NCBI GenBank assembly: GCA_009779455.1
Contig: WREG01000010.1
Span: 1-19,343 of the forward strand
DNA: 19,343 bases
Direction of reading: 5' to 3'
Source of the DNA: Oscillospiraceae bacterium
GTDB taxonomy: Bacteria; Bacillota; Clostridia; Oscillospirales; Acutalibacteraceae
Numbering within the stretch: the stretch's first letter is position 1; each line of letters begins with the position of its first letter. The position numbers and the translations under genes are program-made. Under the pieces are notes generated by a model. That model searched no databases and was not told the DNA's origin. It saw nothing but the letters and a program-made list of their open reading frames with translations. Shown here one piece after another: positions 13,553 through 19,343 of this stretch.

Positions 13553-13553
13553 A

Positions 13554-13714
13554 TAGACCTCCTCGGAAATTAAATCACGGTGTCTTGGCGCCCCTTTTTC
13601 GCCTCCACTGCGTCAAAAATACTCGCAATAAACAAATTATTTCTGCGTTTTTTTCCTTGCGGGGACGAAAAAACCCTCGCCAATCCACTCGCGCTTAATT
13701 TCCGGGAAGGTCTA
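13554..13714. mobile_element. 161-bp MITE-like element with 20-bp imperfect terminal inverted repeats
   Basis: TAGACCTCCTCGGAAATTAA at 13554-13573 is the inverted copy of 13695-13714 at 18 of 20 positions. The interior has no convincing ORF; short frames occur on both strands. No target duplication beyond a possible TA is visible. It fills nearly all of the 292-base gap between ruvX and the DUF4160 gene. Function and mobiliser are unknown. Confidence 0.6.
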
Positions 13715-13795
13715 ATGTTTTGAAAAAAAATCATTGATATTAATTCAATTTTATGTTAAAATACAAACAGTAAAATTTTTTGAGAAAGGATTTTC

Positions 13796-14062
13796 ATGAC
13801 AATGCCTGAAATAAGCCTTTTTTACGGATTAAAAGTAACTATGAATTGGGACGAACACAACCCCCCGCATTTTCATGCTGAATATGCGGAACATAAAGCG
13901 TCTATAGATATACAAAAAGCGCAAATTATTATAGGCGCGCTGCCGGGAAAGCAATTAAAGCTAATTCTGGCGTGGTGCGAAATCCATAAAGACGAGCTTA
14001 TGCAAAACTGGGAGCTGGCAAGAAGCGGAAAGCCGTTAAACCGCATAAACCCGTTAATATAA
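13796..14062 (+). CDS. DUF4160 family protein
   Basis: 88 residues, normal for the family. The signature WDEHNPPHFHAEY (about 18-30) is conserved in DUF4160, followed by a short strand pair (ASIDIQKAQIIIGALPGKQL) and a helix with the Trp-x-x-x-His-x-x-Glu-Leu pattern (AWCEIHKDELMQNWELA). The biochemical role is not known. DUF4160 genes are found again and again next to DUF2442 genes, as here 13 bases downstream, and the pair has been discussed as toxin-antitoxin-like; that is not established for this case. AGGA at about 13787-13790 supports ATG 13796. A MITE-like element lies just upstream. Confidence 0.9.
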   Translation: MTMPEISLFYGLKVTMNWDEHNPPHFHAEYAEHKASIDIQKAQIIIGALPGKQLKLILAWCEIHKDELMQNWELARSGKPLNRINPLI

Positions 14063-14075
14063 TCAAAGGAGCGAG

Positions 14076-14387
14076 ATGTTAATGAAAGGGCTGGACACAA
14101 GATACTTTTTCCCTGTTGTTTTGCAAGCCGTGCCTTCCGATGATTTTAAGATTTACGCTTACTTCAACGACGGTTCTGTACGTTGTTTTGATGTTAAGCC
14201 TTTAATAAAACCCGGAACGGTATTCGAACCCCTTGGGGATATAGATGTTTTCAAATCAAAACTTACCGTGCTGAACGGAACGGCCGCATGGGATATGGGC
14301 GGCGGCAGGGATGAATATAATTGCGTTGACATTGACCCGGAAACAATATTTAGCTATTCCGAGTCTGACGACCCCTTATGCGCGTAA
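14076..14387 (+). CDS. DUF2442 family protein
   Basis: 103 residues. The characteristic DUF2442 order is visible: AVPSDDFKIYAYFNDGSVRCFDVKPLI (about 18-44), then VFEPLGDIDVFKSKLTVLNGTAAWDMG and DEYNCVDIDPETIF near the end. The fold is a small beta-rich domain, and some members are fused to or paired with DNA-binding or DUF4160 proteins. AAAGGAG at 14065-14071 stands 4 bases from ATG 14076 and 10 from ATG 14082, so Met3 may be the real start. It forms a two-gene unit with the DUF4160 gene. The short N-terminal MKGLDTRYFFPVVLQ segment is longer than in many members. Confidence 0.88.
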   Translation: MLMKGLDTRYFFPVVLQAVPSDDFKIYAYFNDGSVRCFDVKPLIKPGTVFEPLGDIDVFKSKLTVLNGTAAWDMGGGRDEYNCVDIDPETIFSYSESDDPLCA

Positions 14388-14416
14388 TTAATGTTTAAAT
14401 AAAGAAAGGAAATAAT

Positions 14417-15139
14417 ATGTCCGGTCATTCGAAATGGAGCACCATTAAAAGGAAAAAGGAAAAAACCGATAACCAAAGGGCGAAAATTTTTACGAAGATG
14501 GGGCGTGAAATAGCCGTCGCCGTGCGCGAAGGGGGCCCGGATCCGGCGGGAAATTCCAAACTGAAGGATGTAATCGCAAAAGCGAAGGCAAACAACGTCC
14601 CAAATGACAATATCGAAAGAATAATAAAAAAGGCGGCGGGCGACGGCGGCGGCGCGGATTATGAGGACATAATATACGAGGGCTACGGCCCGTCAGGCGT
14701 TGCCGTGGTCGTTGAGACCCTTACGGACAACCGCAACCGCACGGCAGGCGAAATGCGCCATTATTTTGACAAATACGGCGGGAACATGGGGCAGTCGGGC
14801 AGCGTTATGTTCATGTTCAGCCGCCAGGGCGTGATTTTGATTGAATCAGAGGACATTGACGAGGAAAAGCTGATGGACACGGCCCTTGAAGCGGGCGCGG
14901 CGGACTTTTTGGCAGACGAAGGCATTTTTGACATAAGGACGGAGCCGAACGACGTGGGCGCTGTGAGCGAAGCCCTTGAAAAAGCGGGGTACGCGATAGT
15001 TTCAGCCGAAGCGGAGTACATACCGTCCACATATGTGGCGCTGACAAACCCCGACGATATAAAAAATATGAGCAAAATGCTTGAAATGTTTGAGGATAAC
15101 GACGACGTGCAGGCCGTTTTCCATAATTGGGAGGAATAA
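14417..15139 (+). CDS. yebC: YebC/TACO1 family protein
   Basis: 240 residues, full length. It begins with the near-invariant MSGHSKWSTIKRKK and continues with RAKIFTKMGREI, KAKANNVPNDNIERIIKKA, YEGYGPSGVAVVVETLTDNRNRT and GNMGQSGSVMFMFSRQG, all diagnostic. The three-domain cytosolic protein was long annotated as a transcription regulator; mitochondrial TACO1 and recent bacterial work point to a role in translation, helping ribosomes through proline-rich stretches. GAAAGGAAAT gives the RBS just before ATG 14417. The lgt gene follows 4 bases after the stop. Confidence in family is very high; the exact role in this organism is inferred. Confidence 0.97.
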   Translation: MSGHSKWSTIKRKKEKTDNQRAKIFTKMGREIAVAVREGGPDPAGNSKLKDVIAKAKANNVPNDNIERIIKKAAGDGGGADYEDIIYEGYGPSGVAVVVETLTDNRNRTAGEMRHYFDKYGGNMGQSGSVMFMFSRQGVILIESEDIDEEKLMDTALEAGAADFLADEGIFDIRTEPNDVGAVSEALEKAGYAIVSAEAEYIPSTYVALTNPDDIKNMSKMLEMFEDNDDVQAVFHNWEE

Positions 15140-15143
15140 AAAT

Positions 15144-16220
15144 ATGAATTTTAAATTTCTGAGCGACTACACAGCCGTTAAATTTACGGGGATTGACAGG
15201 GTATTTGACATCCCGGAATATTTTTTGAAATTTTCCATAGGCTCTTTTTCGGGCCAGGTCAAATTTTACGGGCTGATAATTATGTCCGGGTTTGTTTTGG
15301 CCGTGCTTTTCGGCGGCAGGATGGCCTGGAAATGGAAAATGAACATAAACAAAATGCTTGACGTTCTGATTTACGGCACGTTTTTTGGCATTTTGGGCGC
15401 GAGGCTTTATTATGTCGTCTTCCAGTGGGGTTATTATAGTTCCAATTTAAATGAGATATTTAAAATATGGGAAGGCGGCCTCGCCATTTACGGCGGGCTG
15501 ATCGGCGGCGTCATAGGCGGCTTTTTGGTCTGCAAAATAGAAAAACTGAATTTTTACAACCTTATGGACTTGGCGGGCATGAGTTTTCTGATAGGGCAGG
15601 GGATAGGTCGATGGGGGAATTTTACAAACCAGGAAGCCTTCGGCACAAACACAACGCTCCCGTGGGGGATGTGGAGCGAAAAAGTCGCAGGTTTCTTCCC
15701 TGCATCATATGTCCCTGCGGGTTTCGACCCGTCCGCCCCCGTGCACCCCACATTTTTGTATGAATCACTGTGGTGCCTCGCGGGCTTCGGCATATTGTAC
15801 TTTATCTGCAAAAAATACCGCAAGTTCAGCGGGCAGGTAATCCTCTGCTACGGCATTTGGTACGGCCTGGGCCGGGTGTTTATCGAAGGCCTTCGCACAG
15901 ACAGCCTTTATATCGGCTCGACTTCAATAAGGGTGTCGCAGCTGCTCTCGGCTTTGATAGTCGTCGCTTCCGTGACTTTGCTTATAATGAAACTGCGGAA
16001 ATACATCAAAAACCCGCAGCCGATAGAGGGCATTGATTTCTTCCCCGACGTTGAAAATAAAGAAACGAAAGAAAAGAAAAATAAAGATGAAATCTTAATT
16101 GAAGAAAAAACAAAAGAATCAGCGGCAGAAACTGTAAATGAAGAAAAAGACGAACCCAAAAAGCCCGATACGGAAACCGTATCGGATGAAACCGTTGAAG
16201 ATGAAGATGTACCGGAATAA
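15144..16220 (+). CDS. lgt: Prolipoprotein diacylglyceryl transferase with long charged C-terminal tail
   Basis: 358 residues from ATG 15144 (GGGAGGAAT upstream; an earlier in-frame ATG lies inside yebC). Lgt moves diacylglyceryl from phosphatidylglycerol to the lipobox cysteine of prolipoproteins in the membrane. The family signature GQGIGRWGNFTNQE is at 151-164, preceded by GGLAIYGGLIGG and followed by HPTFLYES (201-208) and YGLGRVFIEGLRTDSLYIG (240-258). About seven hydrophobic spans are seen up to residue 282. Residues 291-358 are a highly charged Glu/Lys/Asp extension, absent in E. coli Lgt and likely cytoplasmic and disordered. The gene is coupled to yebC by a 4-base gap. Confidence 0.96.
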   Translation: MNFKFLSDYTAVKFTGIDRVFDIPEYFLKFSIGSFSGQVKFYGLIIMSGFVLAVLFGGRMAWKWKMNINKMLDVLIYGTFFGILGARLYYVVFQWGYYSSNLNEIFKIWEGGLAIYGGLIGGVIGGFLVCKIEKLNFYNLMDLAGMSFLIGQGIGRWGNFTNQEAFGTNTTLPWGMWSEKVAGFFPASYVPAGFDPSAPVHPTFLYESLWCLAGFGILYFICKKYRKFSGQVILCYGIWYGLGRVFIEGLRTDSLYIGSTSIRVSQLLSALIVVASVTLLIMKLRKYIKNPQPIEGIDFFPDVENKETKEKKNKDEILIEEKTKESAAETVNEEKDEPKKPDTETVSDETVEDEDVPE

Positions 16221-16275
16221 AAAAGATAACAAAACGCCGGTGATGATTTTCCCGCAAGTAAAAGGATGTGATTTT

Positions 16276-16518
16276 ATGAATTGCCCGTATTGCGGACTTG
16301 AAATGGAAAAAGGCAAAGTGCAAATTTTGTCAGCATTTCCATTTCGGGACAATCCTTGTTTGCAATGGTATCATGAAAAAGAATTTTATAAAAAAGGATT
16401 GTTCGCTTCATTTAAAAGAGTTCCGAAAATTATAAAAAAAACTAAAGGTTTATATTACGAAGGGGCATTCAATTGCGACAAATGCAAAAAGGTTTTCGGG
16501 GAATTCCCAACGTTGTAA
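16276..16518 (+). CDS. Small zinc-ribbon protein (DUF6487-like)
   Basis: 80 residues from ATG 16276, with AAAGGA 9 bases upstream. The open frame reaches further up, but that part is the lgt tail in another frame. MNCPYCGLEMEKGKVQIL is typical of small zinc-ribbon proteins of the DUF6487 kind. Cys3-Cys6 and Cys67-Cys70 (NCDKCKKVF) would bind one zinc ion. Between them, FRDNPCLQWYHEKEFYKKGL has an aromatic and basic character. No membrane segment is clear. Function unknown. It is the last plus-strand gene before a shared terminator. Confidence 0.75.
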   Translation: MNCPYCGLEMEKGKVQILSAFPFRDNPCLQWYHEKEFYKKGLFASFKRVPKIIKKTKGLYYEGAFNCDKCKKVFGEFPTL

Positions 16519-16528
16519 AATAAATCCA

Positions 16529-16558
16529 GGGCGGGCATGAAGCCCGCCCCTATGATTT
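16529..16558. terminator. Bidirectional terminator / GGGCGGGC palindrome between convergent genes
   Basis: GGGCGGGC (16529-16536) and GCCCGCCC (16542-16549) form a perfect 8-bp stem with a 5-base loop. It lies between the converging zinc-ribbon and GtrA genes, and a T-run follows on the plus side. Its CGCCCCTA edge relates it to the repeats at 4938 and 18241. Confidence 0.75.
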
Positions 16559-16559
16559 T

Positions 16560-17096
16560 TTATGCGCTTTCTTTTTTCTTCCTGTGTATAACAAACCTGT
16601 TCAGCGGGTAAGTCCATACCACGGGGATTATGGCGGACAGGGGCTTTGCAATGATGTCGCCCAGCTTCCAACCGTGTTCCGCGAAGAACGCCGGGTTGTT
16701 GTCATTGAGGAACTGCGTAAACGCTATGCCCATCCATGCCGCCGCGAAAATGGTGAAAACCGTCATGATCGCGTAAATAACCACGCTCATGACAGGGTTC
16801 GCGTTGGCGGCGAAGGTGATCTTGCGGTTCAGGATGAAGCCTATGGCGTAGCCCACGGTCGTCGAGATAAAGAACGCGTAAGCGTACCCCCTCCCGTCAT
16901 ATTCGAGGAACAGGAATTTATATTCGCCCGTCAGCATTTCTTTGAACACAATGAAGGCCAATATGTAGTATGACGTAAACTCGACAACCCCTGACGCCAC
17001 GGCCATGATTGCAAACTTGACGAATTTCCATATCTCGCCATACTTTTTGATAAGGTTCGAGATTTTTGCTTTGAACCCGGTTTTTTCTTCTGACAT
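16560..17096 (-). CDS. GtrA family membrane protein
   Basis: 178 residues from ATG 17096 (GGGG 8 bases upstream; GTG 17102 is possible but less well placed). Four hydrophobic spans are visible at about 28-50, 70-90, 100-125 and 145-165 in the GtrA arrangement, with the hallmark GYAIGFILNRKITF after span 2 and YPLNRFVIHRKKK at the end. GtrA-like proteins are thought to help move polyprenyl-linked sugars across the membrane for wall or surface glycan decoration. No glycosyltransferase partner is next to it; a metallophosphoesterase gene lies 16 bases upstream in the same direction. Function in this strain is inferred from family only. Confidence 0.9.
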   Translation of the reverse strand: MSEEKTGFKAKISNLIKKYGEIWKFVKFAIMAVASGVVEFTSYYILAFIVFKEMLTGEYKFLFLEYDGRGYAYAFFISTTVGYAIGFILNRKITFAANANPVMSVVIYAIMTVFTIFAAAWMGIAFTQFLNDNNPAFFAEHGWKLGDIIAKPLSAIIPVVWTYPLNRFVIHRKKKESA

Positions 17097-17112
17097 TTTC
17101 ACTACCCCTTTT

Positions 17113-18228
17113 TTAATTCTTAATTATTAAATACAATACAGCGGCGGTTAACGCCGCCCCCGCAAGAGCGCCTAAAACTTTTTTGCCGAGCAATACTGCG
17201 GCGTCCACCGTGGTCGGGATATGGGCGAAAACGAAATCCCTGAACGGTTTTTCGACATTCGGCCCGATAAGCTCGCGGAAACTCAGGGTATATGTTTTGT
17301 ATTCCCTCGGGTTTTCCTCATTTATTTCAAAAACCCGCACCCCGCGGTCGGCGCCCATGCCGTAATTATTGAACCCCGCCCCCGGGGTGTAGCCCAAGTC
17401 CATGCCGTCGTGCGTGCCTGCGAAACTGTTTTTGTGGTCATGGCCCACATATATGGCGAAAACGTCGCCTTTTTCTTTCATAGCCGCGAATTCGCCCGTA
17501 TTTATATCTGGTACGGCAGGGTATTCCTGAAACGACTCCTTCTGCCAAACCTTTTTATCGTCAAGAATGAAAAATTGGTTTTTATACTTTCTGAACGCTC
17601 GGACGGCCCCGGGCGTTTTTTTATCAGCCTTTTTTAAAATATTGTAATATTCCTCAACGGGGATGTGCTGGAAAACCATAGACGGCACATAATCCCCGTT
17701 TTCGTCCTTTAGCCTGTCCCGTTCGCGCCTGTACCAATCTATCTGCCGTTCGGTTACGGGCCCGTAGCCGCCGCCTTTCGTTTCGCCGCCCGAATCGACC
17801 ATATATATGTTGAATACGGTTTTTTCGCCGCCGCTGCTCTTGATCGGTATTGTATATGTGCCGCAATCTTCTTCATTTACCACAAAATCGACGCAGTTTT
17901 TAAATGATTTGTATATTTCCGCCTGTTCTTTTTTGCTGATTTTGCTTTTAGAGTCATGGTTGCCGAAGGTGGCCGCGAACGGCACGCCCCTCTCTTCAAG
18001 GGGTCTTATTATATCGGTTAAAGTGCGTTTTACGTTTTCATACGCGTTTTTAGATTTGAACGCGGGGCTTTCGCCCTGTATCTGGTCGCCGCTGAACACG
18101 GCAAGGTCGGGCTCTGCCCTGTCAAGCGCGGCATTAATAAGCCGCAGAGTGTCGCGGGAAACGTTTTTCCCTTCCTGCGTGTCGGCGATCTGCATTATAA
18201 TAAACGGCTTGTTTCGCTTGAATTGCAT
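17113..18228 (-). CDS. Calcineurin-like metallophosphoesterase with C-terminal membrane anchor
   Basis: 371 residues from ATG 18228; AGGGG stands 7 bases before it, whereas the ATG at 18234 is too close. The two-metal phosphoesterase motifs are IADTQEG with Asp16 (the usual DxH is DxQ here), GDQ at 47-49, GNHD at 89-92, FQHIP with His188 and GHDH at 262-265, so metal ligands are nearly complete. This arrangement resembles the Dcr2/PhoD-neighbour purple-acid-like group. Residues 348-368 (VLLGKKVLGALAGAALTAAV) form a single membrane span at the very C-terminus, with no signal peptide, so the catalytic domain probably faces the cytosol. Substrate unknown. Confidence 0.92.
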   Translation of the reverse strand: MQFKRNKPFIIMQIADTQEGKNVSRDTLRLINAALDRAEPDLAVFSGDQIQGESPAFKSKNAYENVKRTLTDIIRPLEERGVPFAATFGNHDSKSKISKKEQAEIYKSFKNCVDFVVNEEDCGTYTIPIKSSGGEKTVFNIYMVDSGGETKGGGYGPVTERQIDWYRRERDRLKDENGDYVPSMVFQHIPVEEYYNILKKADKKTPGAVRAFRKYKNQFFILDDKKVWQKESFQEYPAVPDINTGEFAAMKEKGDVFAIYVGHDHKNSFAGTHDGMDLGYTPGAGFNNYGMGADRGVRVFEINEENPREYKTYTLSFRELIGPNVEKPFRDFVFAHIPTTVDAAVLLGKKVLGALAGAALTAAVLYLIIKN

Positions 18229-18240
18229 AATCATACCCCT

Positions 18241-18260
18241 GTAGGGTCGTCCGCCCCTAC
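18241..18260. repeat. Short GTAGGG/CCCTAC palindrome
   Basis: GTAGGG and CCCTAC are 8 bases apart with CCGCCCCTAC at the right edge, as in the palindrome at 4938-5010. The left edge provides the AGGGG that acts as ribosome site of the metallophosphoesterase gene. Confidence 0.6.
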
Positions 18261-18263
18261 GAA

Positions 18264-18971
18264 TTATTGCATAATACCGTATTTTTCTTTTAATTTCCTC
18301 AAAGGCTTGCGGAAAAGGTCAAGCATCGGACCGAACAGCAGCACTGTGATAATCGTGCCTTCCCTTACCCTTAAAACAGTGCTGAAAATCATCGCGAGCG
18401 AAAACGCGATAATCACATAAAACGCGTCGAGTATCTGCATAATAAGGCCCAGCCGTTTATGTATCCTGTCGGCGATAAGCTGAACCATGCCCTCCATTGG
18501 CGTGCGGATGAAATTGGATTCCAGTATAAGCATGACGCCCAAAGCCTTTATGGCGATAGAGAGCAGGCAGGCGACAAGGCACACGGGGTAGCCTGTAAAT
18601 TTTATATGGGTCAAAACATTGTATTGAAAAAAGTTTAAAGAAGTGATGCCGAGGGTAAGGTTTGCGATTTGCAAAAGCTGGCGTAGCTGATAATTTTTCC
18701 GCAAAAAAAGCATCTGGGCCAATACAAAGCTCATATTTATGATTAAAGCAAGCGTCCCCACTTTAATTATAAGGCTTTCCCCGGGAAGGACGTTCCTGTT
18801 GATAACGTCGGTGACGGTCTGTATCATCCCGTCGTATGTACTCATCCCGATGTTGGCGTGAACCGACAAAGCGACCCCGAAAGAAATTGTGACCGCCCCG
18901 ATTATCACGAAGCCTATCCTTATGGCGTAATCGGCTGATTTAGAAAGAGGAGCGCCGTTTTTATTCAACAT
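18264..18971 (-). CDS. YczE/YitT-type integral membrane protein
   Basis: 235 residues from ATG 18971. GGAGAG lies just upstream, and a near-consensus promoter covers the DNA that a longer frame (to 19031) would translate, which settles this start. Five or so hydrophobic spans occur (about 15-38, 65-88, 100-120, 130-155, 185-210). GVALSVHANIGMSTYDGMIQ in the first third and LESNFIRTPMEGMVQLIADR later form the two related half-motifs of this family of uncharacterised transporter-like proteins in Firmicutes. Function is unknown; roles in export or regulation of secondary metabolism have been suggested for YczE. The stop lies at the palindrome before the metallophosphoesterase gene, 35 bases away. 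Confidence 0.85.
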   Translation of the reverse strand: MLNKNGAPLSKSADYAIRIGFVIIGAVTISFGVALSVHANIGMSTYDGMIQTVTDVINRNVLPGESLIIKVGTLALIINMSFVLAQMLFLRKNYQLRQLLQIANLTLGITSLNFFQYNVLTHIKFTGYPVCLVACLLSIAIKALGVMLILESNFIRTPMEGMVQLIADRIHKRLGLIMQILDAFYVIIAFSLAMIFSTVLRVREGTIITVLLFGPMLDLFRKPLRKLKEKYGIMQ

Positions 18972-19009
18972 ATTCTCTCCGTTTTTTAATTTTGCGTTAA
19001 CCAATTTAT

Positions 19010-19038
19010 AGTATATATTTGCGGCATTCATTTGTCAA
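19010..19038 (-). promoter_or_regulatory. Near-consensus sigma-A promoter of the YczE-like gene
   Basis: On the minus strand TTGACA (plus 19033-19038), a 17-base spacer and TATACT (plus 19010-19015). Start of transcription would be near 19003, giving a leader of about 32 bases to ATG 18971. Confidence 0.8.
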
Positions 19039-19045
19039 GGTGTTT

Positions 19046-19343
19046 TTAGAACTTAATATCCCATCTGGCGACGTTGAACCAGTCGTCTATGTAATCCGCC
19101 CTCATATTGTAATGTTTGAGGTAATAGGCGTGTTCCCACACATCTATGCACATCAGCGGGATCAGATTAAGCGGGACGAGGGTGTCCTGATTGGCGGTCG
19201 TCGTTATTAAAAACCCGCCGCCGGGATTCATTGCGAGCCACGCGTACCCCGAGCCGAAAACGCCCAGGGCCGCTTTTTTGAATTCCGCTTTAAAATTATC
19301 CATACTACCGAAGGCGGCGCCTATCCTGCGGGTCAATTCGGGG
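19046..19343 (-). CDS. Fe/Mn superoxide dismutase, 5'-truncated by window edge
   Basis: The C-terminal 98 or so residues are present; the frame stays open to the window end (PELTRRIGAAFGSMDNFK), so the N-terminal helical hairpin with two metal histidines lies outside. Visible are GVFGSGYAWLAMN, NQDTLVPLNLIPLMCIDVWEHAYYLKHYNMRADYIDDW, which carries the last two metal ligands Asp and His (DVWEH), and a short ending ARWDIKF. SOD converts superoxide to oxygen and hydrogen peroxide. Metal preference cannot be read from this half. In a likely anaerobe it would serve tolerance to oxygen exposure. No clear terminator follows; the promoter of the next gene begins 8 bases after the stop. Confidence 0.95.
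   Translation of the reverse strand, partial: PELTRRIGAAFGSMDNFKAEFKKAALGVFGSGYAWLAMNPGGGFLITTTANQDTLVPLNLIPLMCIDVWEHAYYLKHYNMRADYIDDWFNVARWDIKF

Noticed and set aside
13575..13690. Coding capacity inside the 161-bp element
   Set aside because: Short frames on both strands have no ribosome site and no recognisable motif.
16138..16275. N-terminal extension of the zinc-ribbon protein
   Set aside because: The extra residues come from the lgt tail read in another frame; ATG 16276 has the proper ribosome site.

Overview
The window looks like a chromosomal segment of a Gram-positive anaerobe of the class Clostridia, probably an Oscillospirales-type gut or sediment lineage. This is inferred, not proven. 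The grounds are strong AGGAGG-type ribosome binding sites, consensus sigma-A promoters, a membrane-anchored class A PBP, Lgt, ECF sigma logic, small exported proteins with a Listeria-Bacteroides repeat, and many short palindromic intergenic repeats of the CCGCCCCTAC kind common in such genomes. Most genes have mid-range GC. The stretch from about 1090 to 2290 is visibly richer in A and T.

Layout: a 5'-truncated Gfo/Idh/MocA oxidoreductase (1-849, +) is followed by a promoter and a small ORF whose 3' half has been replaced by a dispersed repeat. Next comes an AT-rich islet (about 1000-2228) holding an ECF sigma factor, a 14-codon ORF and a 94-residue unknown, bounded on both sides by related GGGACAGTTCT-type repeats. 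From 9762 down to 2290 runs a long minus-strand gene series: an SCP2-like protein, a four-helix-bundle (S23/IVS) protein gene inside a perfect 41-bp inverted repeat, a class III aminotransferase, an exported beta-helix-like protein with its own promoter, a GNAT acetyltransferase, a split transketolase (N then C subunit, separated by a large palindrome), a second SCP2-like paralogue and a HAD-IIA phosphatase translationally coupled to it. The plus strand from 9887 carries a small exported protein, a class A PBP with a proline/threonine-rich tail, ruvX (started by a UUG inside a heptamer repeat), a 161-bp MITE-like element, a DUF4160/DUF2442 pair, a yebC-family gene, lgt with a long charged tail and a small zinc-ribbon protein. 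Past a convergent terminator lie minus-strand genes for a GtrA-type membrane protein, a C-terminally anchored metallophosphoesterase, a YczE/YitT-type membrane protein with a near-consensus promoter, and the 3' part of an Fe/Mn superoxide dismutase.

How the genes may work together: the minus-strand series combines a PLP aminotransferase, a split transketolase, a HAD phosphatase and an acetyltransferase, with a Gfo/Idh/MocA dehydrogenase converging on it. That set could serve amino-sugar or amino-polyol phosphate chemistry, and two paralogous proteins, each apparently made of two SCP2-like modules, sit at either end. This is the most intriguing metabolic locus here, but its substrate cannot be read from sequence. 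The PBP, RuvX, YebC and Lgt block is ordinary housekeeping with unusual regulatory edges (a 21-bp tandem repeat before the PBP promoter and the repeat-born ruvX start). The clearest structural novelty is the 41-bp inverted-repeat cassette carrying the S23/IVS-type gene, inserted exactly between two operon genes.
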